Positions 16,135 through 26,143 of a stretch of DNA of 64,000 bases are shown here, piece by piece. Made by a program: the position numbers and the translations under genes. Under the pieces are notes generated by a model, which made no database searches, was not told the origin of the DNA, and worked only from the letters and a program-made list of their open reading frames with translations. Numbering within the stretch: position 1 is the stretch's first letter; each line of letters starts with the position of its first letter. The stretch comes from Clostridium sp. BJN0013 (GTDB taxonomy: Bacteria > Bacillota > Clostridia > Clostridiales > Clostridiaceae): contig NZ_CP162495.1 in the NCBI RefSeq assembly GCF_040939125.1, positions 2,728,001 to 2,792,000 on the forward strand, given 5' to 3'.

Positions 16135-17340
16135 ATGGAAGAACTGATCAAAAAAATATCTTTGTTAGATATATACCGTGATACAAGTTACTATACTATT
16201 CATCTGGCGCTACCTTTATGGCGCCATTTTAGTGGCACGGTATGGAAAGGTGTACCGTATTACATAAAAAATATCGTTAAGGAGACTCAACAGTTAATTG
16301 ATGAAAGTAAAATATCGCAGGAAACTATACTACAGTCAATAGCTAATGATGAGAGAAATCCATCATATTTTTTTGTTGCACAGGCTATTCTTGTGTACGC
16401 TGTTCCTATCAAGTTAAATTACGTTGAACGATATGAGATTGCTGCTAAGCAAGCAACGTTGCCATCAGAAGTTGTAATTGACCATGAAATACTCTCCTGT
16501 GCATTAGCTTGTTTTGTTTTGGACTTAAATAGATATTGCGAATGGGATTTTAATATAGTTGTACCAGAAGAAAAGTTTTTATATAAAACCAATGATTATC
16601 ATTTATCAAAAGTAACTGATGTTGATTTTCGGCAAAACGGATTCCTCTATGATAAAAAATACTATTTATACAATATTTTTATAGATCGAAAGTCTCTTAA
16701 CGCTGGTGATCCAATCCCTGCAGTATTTCGACTTCTAAAAGATAACGTTGACTTTAATAAGGCAGATTTTCTTATGCGTTTAGATGAAAGATTGGCGGTC
16801 AATATTGATAATGCAATAATTACGAATTATGAATTCTCAGAGAAATTCTATGGACCTTCATTTCTTTTTTCTGAAACTAACTTTGAAAACTATAAAAACA
16901 TAATTGTCCACTATGATCCTAATACATATAATAAACTTCTGATGGTAATCAAAAAGGACTTTGACCAAGAACTTAAAGAAGAGTTCTGGCATGTTGAGGT
17001 TGAACAATTACCCTATATAACTGATGATAATTTATCCAAAAATATTATTACATCATTCATTCACGGAAAATATTATCCTGTCAGAAAATCATTTAGGCAC
17101 ATCGATTATATTAAGAATGAATATCCAGTTGAAAAATACCTTAAAAAACATGAAGGACGTTCAAATAATGACATCTCGATTGATTACTATACCGAAACTA
17201 AGGACGAGCATTATAAAATTTGGTGTGTTGAAAACACTGATATCAGTGAAGAATTGTGGTATAAGCTTACTTTTATCTCTTTATCACCAAGTTATAGAGT
17301 ATTGCTAAATGAGATTCTAGAAAAGAATAATCAAACATAA
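16135..17340 (+). CDS. Unrecognised 401-aa cargo protein
   Basis: This soluble protein is rich in Tyr, Ile and Asn, with no signal peptide or clear membrane segment. It has an alpha-helical first third (IKNIVKETQQLIDESKISQETILQSIANDE, then AQAILVYAVPIKLNYVERYEIAAKQA) and an apparently alpha/beta remainder. No enzyme motif was recognised. It stands alone on the plus strand with its own promoter and terminator between the conjugative-element genes and the MerR regulon, and its base composition is much more AT-rich than the left region. That layout is typical of acquired cargo, for example a stress or phage-defence gene, but the function is not known. Confidence 0.6.
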   Translation: MEELIKKISLLDIYRDTSYYTIHLALPLWRHFSGTVWKGVPYYIKNIVKETQQLIDESKISQETILQSIANDERNPSYFFVAQAILVYAVPIKLNYVERYEIAAKQATLPSEVVIDHEILSCALACFVLDLNRYCEWDFNIVVPEEKFLYKTNDYHLSKVTDVDFRQNGFLYDKKYYLYNIFIDRKSLNAGDPIPAVFRLLKDNVDFNKADFLMRLDERLAVNIDNAIITNYEFSEKFYGPSFLFSETNFENYKNIIVHYDPNTYNKLLMVIKKDFDQELKEEFWHVEVEQLPYITDDNLSKNIITSFIHGKYYPVRKSFRHIDYIKNEYPVEKYLKKHEGRSNNDISIDYYTETKDEHYKIWCVENTDISEELWYKLTFISLSPSYRVLLNEILEKNNQT

Positions 17341-17729
17341 TGGCATAATTATGAGTTATTATTCCTTGCTTATGAATGTTATTTTGAGCATCATCCTTAA
17401 AAATACCGAATTCATCTATAAAAACGGCAAAAAAATCGGGCCAAAAAATGCACTTTTTTGCCCCGATTTTCGCTCAATTTTCATTCAAAAACCACTACAT
17501 ATTGTGGTTAAACCGTCTTATTTGCCCTTCGAACCACTATTCGTCATCATTATTATCGTTTCAACGTGGGCCGAGACACTCCAACTAATGTCTTAAGTCA
17601 AAATTTTGTACCATACGTGCAAGGGAACAAGTCAACTGATTTTTAGCGTTTTCGAGGTATGTGGAAATATATCAACAGTTATTAGGTACTAGGGAACATA
17701 TCAATAAATACACGGATGAGCCGAGTATG
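17341..17729. other. Intergenic stretch without a convincing gene
   Basis: Apart from the terminator at 17431-17471, nothing coding could be supported in this stretch between the cargo gene and the methyltransferase fragment. An 81-codon open frame crosses the terminator and has no ribosome site, so it was not accepted. The sequence contains a strand of short AT-rich repeats and CACTACATATTGTGG (17490-17504), a near-perfect palindrome that could be a protein-binding site. Confidence 0.5.
17431..17471. terminator. Strong bidirectional terminator
   Basis: AAAATCGGGCCAAAAAA at 17433-17449 pairs with TTTTTTGCCCCGATTTT at 17454-17470, with one mismatch and a very short loop. It lies about 95 bp after the stop of the 401-aa gene and can act for plus-strand transcripts, and in reverse for anything entering from the right. 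Confidence 0.8.
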
Positions 17730-17810
17730 TTTCACTGATATCGACATAAACATGCTGAAAATAGAAAGAAGGCGTTATATGAATAGAGCATCCGCGATAT
17801 AATACTGTAT
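17730..17810 (-). pseudogene. Decayed fragment of a methyltransferase gene
   Basis: About 80 bp here match 19778-19861, inside the intact methyltransferase gene, including an uninterrupted identical run of about 39 bases starting at 17752. The fragment has lost 3 bp and has several substitutions, and no surrounding frame is preserved. On the minus strand it still reads GCSIHITPSFYFQHV. It is a leftover of a former second copy or of a rearrangement that duplicated part of the MerR operon. Confidence 0.75.
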
Positions 17811-17876
17811 TGACGAAATGAAATTGCGTTAGCACTTCAGATTTAAATCTTCCTTTTTCTAACATCCTTACCTCAT

Positions 17877-18617
17877 TCACAGTTTATTTATTAATCCTTC
17901 AATACATTTGTTTACCTTATCTTCATATAATCCACCATGGTAACAAATTACAGTTTGAATATCGTATGCTATAAGTTTTTCTAATGATTTCTGGTACATA
18001 TTATGATCGAAATTAATCTGCTCCGGTGAAGGAACAAGATATCCATCCTCAACTCCCAGCATATCACCGGCAATAAGTGTTTTGCTCTGCTTAAGATATA
18101 AACAAATATGTCCAAGCGTATGCCCTGGGGTATGAATGACTAAGATACCACCGCAGTACGGCAATTCATCTCCATCCTTTAGTGGCATATCTACTCTTAC
18201 CTTACTACTTTGAAAACCAGCTTTGAGTTTTTCATATATTGATTTCATTTCGGCAGGCAGAACCTCTAAGCTTGCTTCAAGCTGCTCAAGCTTAAGCGGA
18301 CATTTATCACCCTGGATATATGGTATCTCCTCCTCATGTGCCAATATATTGATATACTCATGTGATTTTTCCTTAATATTTAAAGCACTTCCAACATGGT
18401 CTATATCATGATGGGTAAGAATAATCCTGCTGATTTTATCAAATGAGATTCCTGCCTTATTTATCGCTTTCTCTATTTGAGGAAGTTGACCAGGATATCC
18501 TGAGTCAACTAGAATTGCAGTTTCATCATCCCAAACTAATGTGGGGTAAATAACACCCGGCTTCCCCATGACATTTGCCGATATTTCAAGCATTTCTATT
18601 CCGCATTCAATCTGCAT
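17877..18617 (-). CDS. Metallo-beta-lactamase-fold hydrolase
   Basis: The 246-aa protein has the zinc-binding signature THHDIDH near residue 70. Further metal ligands fit HTPGHTLGH, AGDMLG and CYHGG, giving the full set for a dinuclear MBL-fold enzyme. It resembles the glyoxalase II/quorum-lactonase-like branch more than true beta-lactamases, because it lacks a signal peptide. The ATG at 18617 follows TTTGGAGGAAATCAAT. It is the last gene of the MerR-led operon, so induction by the same signal as the methyltransferase is expected. Substrate unknown. Confidence 0.85.
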   Translation of the reverse strand: MQIECGIEMLEISANVMGKPGVIYPTLVWDDETAILVDSGYPGQLPQIEKAINKAGISFDKISRIILTHHDIDHVGSALNIKEKSHEYINILAHEEEIPYIQGDKCPLKLEQLEASLEVLPAEMKSIYEKLKAGFQSSKVRVDMPLKDGDELPYCGGILVIHTPGHTLGHICLYLKQSKTLIAGDMLGVEDGYLVPSPEQINFDHNMYQKSLEKLIAYDIQTVICYHGGLYEDKVNKCIEGLINKL

Positions 18618-18661
18618 ATTGATTTCCTCCAAACTATATATTCTACATTATACTGTACCTT

Positions 18662-19315
18662 CTAGATATTGCTTTGTTGAGCAATCCTTGCGCCCATTTC
18701 AAAGGCCTTTTGACAATCAGTTGGAAATACCTCTTTTCGTCTTCTAGCCTTTTCCTCTGCATCAAATAGTGTTGCTACATACTTTGAATAATCACTAAAT
18801 TGATAAGTATCTGTAACAATTAAAGTTTCAGATGAACCAAAAATATGTCCCATGAACATCTCATTAAATTTAAAGTGCTGTTCATATCCCAATTCCGTCA
18901 TTTGGCTTTCAGTAGCTCCCATAGTATAAATAAATCCTGTATTTATTCTCTTTTTTATAGGAACCGATGGGATTGCTTCATACACAATATATGGATAAAG
19001 CAATCTTTCCATAAATGCTCTCATTTCAGCTGAAGCTGTTCCAAAATACACTGGTGAGCCGAGTATAATACCATCTGCCTCCTCAATTTTTTTGAGAATG
19101 GGTGTTAACTCATCCCTGACAGCACACTTACCGTAGCTTTTCCCGCCTTTCATTTTACATGCAAAACAACTGGTACAGCCTTTGTAATTAAGATCATAAA
19201 GATGAATGAGCTCTGTTTCTGCTCCCTGTAATGCTGCCCCTTCAAGTGCTTTGTTTAATAAAATTGCTGTATTCCATTCTTTTCTTGGACTCCCGTTAAA
19301 CGCTAATATCTTCAA
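18662..19315 (-). CDS. NAD(P)H-dependent FMN reductase / iron-sulfur flavoprotein family
   Basis: The 217-aa flavodoxin-fold protein starts KILAFNGSPRKEWNTAILL, the phosphate-binding loop for FMN. It has a CTSCFACKMKGGKSYGKC cluster of four Cys typical of the Isf-like family, and GSPVYFGTASAEMRAFMERL, the second flavin loop. Such proteins reduce quinones, metals or drugs. It lies 45 bp from the MBL-fold gene and 16 bp from the methyltransferase gene in one operon under the MerR-type promoter. Confidence 0.85.
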   Translation of the reverse strand: MKILAFNGSPRKEWNTAILLNKALEGAALQGAETELIHLYDLNYKGCTSCFACKMKGGKSYGKCAVRDELTPILKKIEEADGIILGSPVYFGTASAEMRAFMERLLYPYIVYEAIPSVPIKKRINTGFIYTMGATESQMTELGYEQHFKFNEMFMGHIFGSSETLIVTDTYQFSDYSKYVATLFDAEEKARRRKEVFPTDCQKAFEMGARIAQQSNI

Positions 19316-19331
19316 AGTTTATCCCTCCGTA

Positions 19332-19973
19332 TTAATATATCTTTCTAAAAACAAAATAATATTCATTATCCACATATTTCATCCCACTACTTGAATTCTT
19401 CATATATCTTAAAGGCATACTATGCTCCTGCAGTACTTTAAACATTTCTTCACCTGTACCATTTTCCATATGATATTTTTTACCCTTCCTACGAATTAGT
19501 GCCTCCAATCTGAAAGATGAATCCTTTAAAGCTTGCTGAGCATCGTTGTGATGGTTGTTCGATACAATAATTCCTCCAGGCTTTATATATTTCTTACAGG
19601 ATTCTGTTATACCTCCGGCATAGATTGAGAGTAGCAAATCAAAGTTGTTTTCTCTCACTGAAAGCTTCTTAGTATAATCACTATGAATAAACTGAATATA
19701 AGCTGACTGCTTATATTTTTTATTGCTGTTTATAATACTCAATATATTTTGATCATCCTGAAAAAACTCCTTCGCTAGTTCACTAATATCGACATAAACA
19801 ACATGCTGAAAATAGAAAGAAGGCGTTATATGAATAGAGCACCCGGGGTATAATACTGTGTTACAGCCGTATTCAGCTTTTATTAATTCGAATAGCCCCG
19901 CTCGCTCAAAATTCAAAGCAGAATAAAACCTATTGTATGAATCAGTAATTCCAACATTTTTCACATTAATCAC
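19332..19973 (-). CDS. Class I SAM-dependent methyltransferase
   Basis: The 213-aa protein has a Rossmann-like start, TVLYPGCSIHITPSFYF, with the glycine loop. An acidic strand end follows (VVYVDIS), then a second strand (FDLLLSIYAGGITESCKKYIKPGGIIVSNNH) that matches motif-post of small-molecule methyltransferases. The gene overlaps merR by 8 bp and is co-transcribed with it. With a TipAS-type sensor as partner it could modify an antibiotic or a cell target to give resistance; that is inference. An 80-bp fragment of a second copy remains at 17730-17810. Confidence 0.78.
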   Translation of the reverse strand: MINVKNVGITDSYNRFYSALNFERAGLFELIKAEYGCNTVLYPGCSIHITPSFYFQHVVYVDISELAKEFFQDDQNILSIINSNKKYKQSAYIQFIHSDYTKKLSVRENNFDLLLSIYAGGITESCKKYIKPGGIIVSNNHHNDAQQALKDSSFRLEALIRRKGKKYHMENGTGEEMFKVLQEHSMPLRYMKNSSSGMKYVDNEYYFVFRKIY

Positions 19974-20721
19974 CTACATAAAAATCAATTGCACTTTTTA
20001 AGAACTCAGGAAAGTTTTCTCCGTACTGCACCATATAGTTACTATATAACGGATTATCAACATACAAATTACCCAATACTTTCAAAAGATCATTATCGCA
20101 TCGGATAAGATTATGATTAATAAACTCTTTAAACTTGCCTATAAGCTCCTGTATTTCAGAGTTATTTGGACTTTTATCCATTCTTATGGATATTTCATTC
20201 AAAATGCCATCCATTCTAGACATGATAATTGTCCAGTCATCCTTGGAGTACTCAGATGTTTTTATACCACATTCCTCATCTACATGAGGGAATAGATAAA
20301 CCATTAAATCCTTTTTCAGTTGTTCCTTGTTTCGACTTATTTCAACTAAATCCAAAGAGGTAAAGATATTAAGATCTTTAGGATTCTCGCCTTGCTCCAA
20401 GGAAATAATTGATTTATTTATAGCACCCAATAAAGCATCTATTTTTTCTTGCTTTTTTGTTAAAATCTGTTGCTGCATTTTCAACACTTCCAACTTGTCA
20501 GCGTTTGAAGAGTATAATATTTCTTTTATCTCCTCCAGAGAAAAATCCAGTTCTTTATAAAACAATATCTGTGAGAGCTTTTTTATATCATCTGTAGTAT
20601 ATAATCTATATCCAGCCTGTGATACATTCTCTGGTTTAAGCAGCCCAATCTTGTCATAATAATGTAACATCCTGACGCTTACCCCTGTTAAATCAGCAAT
20701 TTCTTTTATCTTGTAGTACAT
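19966..20721 (-). CDS. MerR-family regulator with TipAS-type effector domain
   Basis: The 251-aa protein has an N-terminal winged helix (YYKIKEIADLTGVSVRMLHYYDKIGLLKP, then GYRLYTTDDI). A coiled dimerisation helix follows (LEVLKMQQQILTKKQEKIDALLGAI). The C-terminal part (FKEFINHNLIRCDNDLLKVLGNLYVDN, then FPEFLKSAIDFY) matches the TipAS drug-binding fold of TipAL-type regulators. Such proteins twist promoters with overlong spacers into an active form when a drug binds. Two promoters with 19-bp spacers stand before this operon and before the serine hydrolase, so it is very likely autoregulated and controls both. Confidence 0.85.
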   Translation of the reverse strand: MYYKIKEIADLTGVSVRMLHYYDKIGLLKPENVSQAGYRLYTTDDIKKLSQILFYKELDFSLEEIKEILYSSNADKLEVLKMQQQILTKKQEKIDALLGAINKSIISLEQGENPKDLNIFTSLDLVEISRNKEQLKKDLMVYLFPHVDEECGIKTSEYSKDDWTIIMSRMDGILNEISIRMDKSPNNSEIQELIGKFKEFINHNLIRCDNDLLKVLGNLYVDNPLYSNYMVQYGENFPEFLKSAIDFYVGD

Positions 20722-20739
20722 ATTATCTCCTCCACATGT

Positions 20740-20770
20740 ATTATAAACTATGACACCGTGTTAGGGTCAA
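20740..20770 (-). promoter_or_regulatory. MerR-type promoter of the merR operon
   Basis: On the minus strand TTGACC (20770-20765) and TATAAT (20745-20740) are separated by 19 bp, 2 bp longer than normal, as in MerR-controlled promoters. The spacer holds the imperfect palindrome AACACGGTGTCA. The -10 lies about 19 bp before the merR start. Confidence 0.88.
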
Positions 20771-20798
20771 CTAAATTTTCTATTATTATAAACTTATT

Positions 20799-22214
20799 TT
20801 ATTTATTATTTCTTTTTAACCCTACAATAGTTAAAATAGTTATGGAATTAAGCGTCAATATCCCTACAATGCATAATATAAGGAAAGCAATATCAGGAGC
20901 AAAAAGCTTAATCGTATGCCAGGGTGCTTCCATACTATAGCTTAATATTGGTATGAGACTAGCAGCCAATATAGCTGATAATATTCCGATAGAACACCAT
21001 AACCTTTTGTTTATTATTGATTTCTTTTTTAACCTAATTATACAAATGATCGATAAGAACATAGTAAGTATTATGATGCCCAAAAGAATCCATTGAATCG
21101 TAAAATTCTGTTTCGGCAAATCCAAAGAGCTGGTTTTATTGACAATTGATCTTATACCTTCCATAATACGTGTCACTTGATGATCTTCCATCGTATTGTA
21201 TTTATTTGTTAACAAAACTGCACTAAAATTCTGCTCAGGAATAAAAAACATTTCAGCTCTAAAATGCGGCGTTGCACCACCATGATAAGGATACCTTTGG
21301 TCATTAAATGGGTTGGAGAAGTGCCAGCCGAATCCATATGATCTATCTACTTTAGGTTCTGCTATCAATAAATCATGGTTTTCTTTACTTAGTAGATCTC
21401 CTCCATACATCATAAACTTTAGAAATTTTGCTAAATCATTTGAACTTGCAGCAATATATCCATATGGTGCTCCTGAATTATCATAAAACCCATCCACTTT
21501 TATCGGTTTACCAAACCATGATTGAAATCCTGGTAAAAGTCCTTTTTCGTCTGCATTTTTGTAGCTAGCAGCCGTATGTTTCATACCTAAAGGAGAAAAA
21601 ATACGGTCATTCAAAAAATCTGCAAAAGGCTGATTCGAGGCTTTTTCAACAATAGCTCCTAAGAGTAAATAATTAGCAGAGTTATATTCATAAATTTCAC
21701 CAGGCTCATGAGTTAGTTGTATACCGCTTAGTTCACTTACTGCTTGATTGATTGGGTCTTGATCAGTATACAATCGATCAGTTACTTTAAGGCCTTTGTA
21801 TTCACTAATACCACTTGTTTGTTCCAAAAGATTACGAACTGTAATATCATTTAAGCTACTTGACTGATATTTAAAATTAGGAATATAAGTTTGAATTGGA
21901 TCATCAAGCTTAACTTTTCCCTCTTCAACTAATATCATTGTGGCCAACGATGTAATAGGTTTACTCAACGATCCTATTAAAAAAACTGAATCCGATGTCA
22001 CAGAGGTTCCGTCACTTAAGACACCCCAATTATCCTGATAATAAATATCCCCATCTTTAATAATTATCAAAGATGCTCCTGGAATGTTGTATAAATCAAG
22101 CGCATTTTTCACATAATCTTTAATCACATCTTTCTGATCCATAGTTTTAGCCATGGCTGATTGAGATGGCATTACTATTAAAATTATAATTAACAATAAT
22201 ATAAATTTCTTCAT
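20799..22214 (-). CDS. Serine beta-lactamase-like hydrolase (class C/PBP family) with C-terminal membrane helices
   Basis: The 471-aa protein has a signal peptide, then a beta-lactamase-fold domain with the nucleophile motif SLSK (Ser82-Lys85), the tyrosine motif YNSANY near residue 180, and HGG near residue 305. After the catalytic domain come three or four hydrophobic helices (residues about 370-470), so the enzyme is membrane-bound with its active site outside. It resembles drug- or peptide-acting PBP4*/LACTB-like esterases more than true AmpC enzymes. A copy of the MerR-type promoter stands about 95 bp upstream of the start, separate from the merR operon. Confidence 0.85.
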   Translation of the reverse strand: MKKFILLLIIILIVMPSQSAMAKTMDQKDVIKDYVKNALDLYNIPGASLIIIKDGDIYYQDNWGVLSDGTSVTSDSVFLIGSLSKPITSLATMILVEEGKVKLDDPIQTYIPNFKYQSSSLNDITVRNLLEQTSGISEYKGLKVTDRLYTDQDPINQAVSELSGIQLTHEPGEIYEYNSANYLLLGAIVEKASNQPFADFLNDRIFSPLGMKHTAASYKNADEKGLLPGFQSWFGKPIKVDGFYDNSGAPYGYIAASSNDLAKFLKFMMYGGDLLSKENHDLLIAEPKVDRSYGFGWHFSNPFNDQRYPYHGGATPHFRAEMFFIPEQNFSAVLLTNKYNTMEDHQVTRIMEGIRSIVNKTSSLDLPKQNFTIQWILLGIIILTMFLSIICIIRLKKKSIINKRLWCSIGILSAILAASLIPILSYSMEAPWHTIKLFAPDIAFLILCIVGILTLNSITILTIVGLKRNNK

Positions 22215-22309
22215 TTATCTTTCTCCTTCTCTTCCTAATAATTTCAAATACCAAATAAATAACAGTGCTAACATTGCTTTAAAGCTTCAGCGTTATCTAC
22301 CCTATACTG

Positions 22310-22340
22310 ATTATAAACCATGACACTGTGTCAGGGTCAA
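22310..22340 (-). promoter_or_regulatory. MerR-type promoter of the serine hydrolase gene
   Basis: On the minus strand TTGACC (22340-22335) and TATAAT (22315-22310) are 19 bp apart. The spacer carries the perfect palindrome TGACACAGTGTCA. It is nearly identical to the promoter at 20740-20770, so both genes should answer the same regulator. Confidence 0.9.
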
Positions 22341-22483
22341 CAAAAACTTATATTAAGTTAATCCATTCTCTTATTACTTCTGAAGTTCATAATATTTAAA
22401 ATTACTTTATATAATAGTTTGATAAAAGGAGAGCCTGAAAAAGAATTTCCTCTATATAGGCATCTATTTAGTTAACAACGAAA

Positions 22484-22512
22484 CCCGCAACTCTGACACA
22501 AGAGCTGCGGGT
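22484..22512 (-). terminator. Terminator after the recombinase operon
   Basis: On the minus strand CCCGCAGCTCT and AGAGTTGCGGG pair around a 6-base loop, followed by TTTCGTTGTT. It starts about 18 bp after the stop of the recombinase at 22530. The left attachment site of the prophage should lie between here and the hydrolase promoter. Confidence 0.85.
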
Positions 22513-22529
22513 GATTTAGCATTGCTTAG

Positions 22530-24100
<1,571 letters not shown>

Positions 24101-24104
<4 letters not shown>

Positions 24105-24517
24105 CCTTCCACCTCACTTTCAATCAGACTGTAAATGTACTCTGCCTGCTTAAATGGATCGATGAATATCTTTCCTGCTTTCGGCATTGTAAATTTAGTA
24201 GCTGGCTTACATTCCTCTACCGGCTTATCCGCAAATACTCTACCAAGCCTTCTCTGGCGTTTGATGCGTTCGGCTTCTGCTCTATCAAAAGTCTCCTGAT
24301 CGATGATCGCCGGATAGTACTTATCGCCAAGGTAGCGTTTATTCTGTAGCATTTTCTTTACACCTGGATGTAGAAGCTTAAGCCCAGCAGCCTCTGCTGC
24401 AGCAACATAGGCGAGGCCGGAGAGATAACCTTTGTAAATCATCCTAACCTGCTCCGCTTGAACTTCATCTATGACCGCTTTGCCTTTTTCAATTTTGTAT
24501 CCATATGGAATCGGCAT
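24101..24517 (-). CDS. Recombinase-domain protein lacking the catalytic domain
   Basis: The 138-aa protein begins at what would be the DNA-binding recombinase domain of a large serine recombinase ([33 protein letters not shown], then [35 protein letters not shown]). It has no resolvase domain and no catalytic serine. It is not a recent truncation: it has its own ribosome site (AGAAAGGTT) and sits neatly between two complete recombinase genes, with a 4-bp overlap downstream and a 4-bp gap upstream. It probably works as an accessory DNA-binding subunit or directionality helper for its neighbours; that role is inferred. Confidence 0.75.
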
Positions 24518-24521
24518 AATC

Positions 24522-26081
24522 TCACAACCTTTCTCTTAGTGTTAATCCACACTTTAATACAAAACCTATTTCATATCTTTTGAAAACGATAATGTAATCC
24601 ACATGCTCCTCAAATGCATCAGCATCAAATTCAGTAAAAATCCTTGCGCTGTTGACGTACTTAATAAGTTTATTCAAAGCCTCAACATGCTCGTACTCAT
24701 GATTCACGGATGCATATAATGCTTCTTTTTCATCACTTAAACTTTTAGCCTCAGCAAGAAGACCTGAATTCTGATCGTTGAAAACGGCTGGCTCTAAATA
24801 TTCCTTCGTAAATAAATTCATAAGCTGCTGCCTTTTGTTGAAATTGGCCTCAAGAGCCGCTTCCAGCTTATTAATTCGGGCAATTGCTGCCTCCTGGTTA
24901 ATTGCTTTAAGACTTGCTAGTAGCGGCTGCAACAACACCTTCTTAGTAAATGCCAACTTATTAATCATGTTTAAAAAAGCCACTTCAAAGCTTTTTTCAC
25001 GTATAAACTGCATGCTGCATTGGTCTTTTTTCTTAAGATGTGTGTTGCAAGCATAAGCGTAATATTTTACTTTCGATTCGCTATGAGTTCTCCTTTTCCA
25101 TGTAGCACCACATTCGCCGCAAATAATTTTTCCAGAAAAAGGATAGCGGTTTTGATACTTTGCATCGCCTTGCTGGATTTTCATGTCTTTGGAGCGCTGG
25201 TCAATCATTGCCTGCGCCGCTTCAAAATCCTCAACACTTATTATCGCTTCGTGATGCTCAGTAACGTAGTACTGCGCCTTCTCACCATTATTGATATGCC
25301 TAACGAAAGTCTCATCGGTAAATGTTTTTTGAAAAAGCACATCACCTTTGTATTTTTCATTTCGAAGGATTGCATTTACTGTGCCCGGTGTCCATTCTCT
25401 TTTTCGCCTGGTTGGGATTCCTTTATCATTAAGATCTCTAGCGATTACATGACCACCTTTACCAGCTAAACATTCTGCAAAAATGTACCTTACTACATCA
25501 ACCTCATCTTCATTGATCACCATCAAGCCATCTTCGTTTTTGTACCCGTAAGGCGGAGAGGCAACAATGTATGTTCCGTTTTGAAATCTCTTCTCAATGG
25601 ACCATTTTTCATTCTCCGAAAGGGAAATAGACTCACTTTCTGCCAAGCTGCTAAAAATTGTAAGTAGCAACTCATTCTCCATATCGCCGGTGTTGATATT
25701 TTCTTTCTCAAAGTAAATGAACACCTTAAGCTTTATAAGCTTTCTAACCGCTTCAAGGCACTCTGTGGTATTTCTTGCAAAGCGGCTGATGGATTTTATA
25801 ATAATAAAGTCAATCTTCCCAGCTTCACAATCATCAAGCATTTTGATGAGTCCATCACGCTTGGCCATACTTGTACCTGATACGCCTTCATCATAGTAAA
25901 GTCCGACGTACTCCCAGTCGGGATTGCTCTTAATGCAGGTCTCATAATGACTTCTTTGAGCATCCAAACTGACGAGTTGTTCGCGACTATCTGTTGAAAC
26001 ACGAGCGTAGGCAGCAACACGCAGTTTTTTAGGTGCCTTCTGAAGTTTCTCATTTGCTTCAATCTTTGTTATCCGTTTCAT
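24522..26081 (-). CDS. Large serine recombinase
   Basis: The 519-aa protein has the resolvase domain with nucleophile in VAAYARVSTDSREQ, VSGTSMAKRDGLIKMLDDCE, and [17 protein letters not shown]. The recombinase domain follows (PPYGYKNEDGLMVINEDEVDVVRYIFAE), then the zinc ribbon (CGECGATWKRR), and a coiled C-terminus. It is a diverged homologue of the recombinase at 22530-24104, so the pair may act as a heteromer. The ATG at 26081 is selected because AAAGGAGGTTGAGACA precedes it; starts further upstream cover the promoter-like element at 26109-26139. Confidence 0.92.
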   Translation of the reverse strand: MKRITKIEANEKLQKAPKKLRVAAYARVSTDSREQLVSLDAQRSHYETCIKSNPDWEYVGLYYDEGVSGTSMAKRDGLIKMLDDCEAGKIDFIIIKSISRFARNTTECLEAVRKLIKLKVFIYFEKENINTGDMENELLLTIFSSLAESESISLSENEKWSIEKRFQNGTYIVASPPYGYKNEDGLMVINEDEVDVVRYIFAECLAGKGGHVIARDLNDKGIPTRRKREWTPGTVNAILRNEKYKGDVLFQKTFTDETFVRHINNGEKAQYYVTEHHEAIISVEDFEAAQAMIDQRSKDMKIQQGDAKYQNRYPFSGKIICGECGATWKRRTHSESKVKYYAYACNTHLKKKDQCSMQFIREKSFEVAFLNMINKLAFTKKVLLQPLLASLKAINQEAAIARINKLEAALEANFNKRQQLMNLFTKEYLEPAVFNDQNSGLLAEAKSLSDEKEALYASVNHEYEHVEALNKLIKYVNSARIFTEFDADAFEEHVDYIIVFKRYEIGFVLKCGLTLRERL

Positions 26082-26108
26082 TGTCTCAACCTCCTTTCTT
26101 GCAGTACT

Positions 26109-26139
26109 ATACATCACTCTAAGTGCCTTATTTATCAAG
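26109..26139 (-). promoter_or_regulatory. AGAGTGAT-class promoter before the recombinase genes
   Basis: On the minus strand CTTGATAAATAAGGC, 4 bp, AGAGTGATGTATAG. The same layout occurs at 47183-47214 and 48323-48355. TTGATA serves as -35, and the TATA-like block after AGAG serves as -10. It stands 28 bp before the recombinase start, in the gap after the small helper gene. Confidence 0.6.
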
Positions 26140-26143
26140 TCTT

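Noticed and set aside
17351-17596. 81-codon open frame on the plus strand downstream of the cargo gene
   Set aside because: It runs through the strong terminator hairpin at 17431-17471, lacks a ribosome site, and its peptide has no coherent features.
20799-22214. Calling the serine hydrolase a resistance AmpC beta-lactamase
   Set aside because: It has the fold motifs, but the C-terminal membrane helices and the YNS motif fit PBP4*/LACTB-like hydrolases, and no substrate evidence exists.
22341-22529. Prophage left attachment site
   Set aside because: A site is expected here beside the recombinase genes, but no matching right copy could be found in the window, so no coordinates can be supported.
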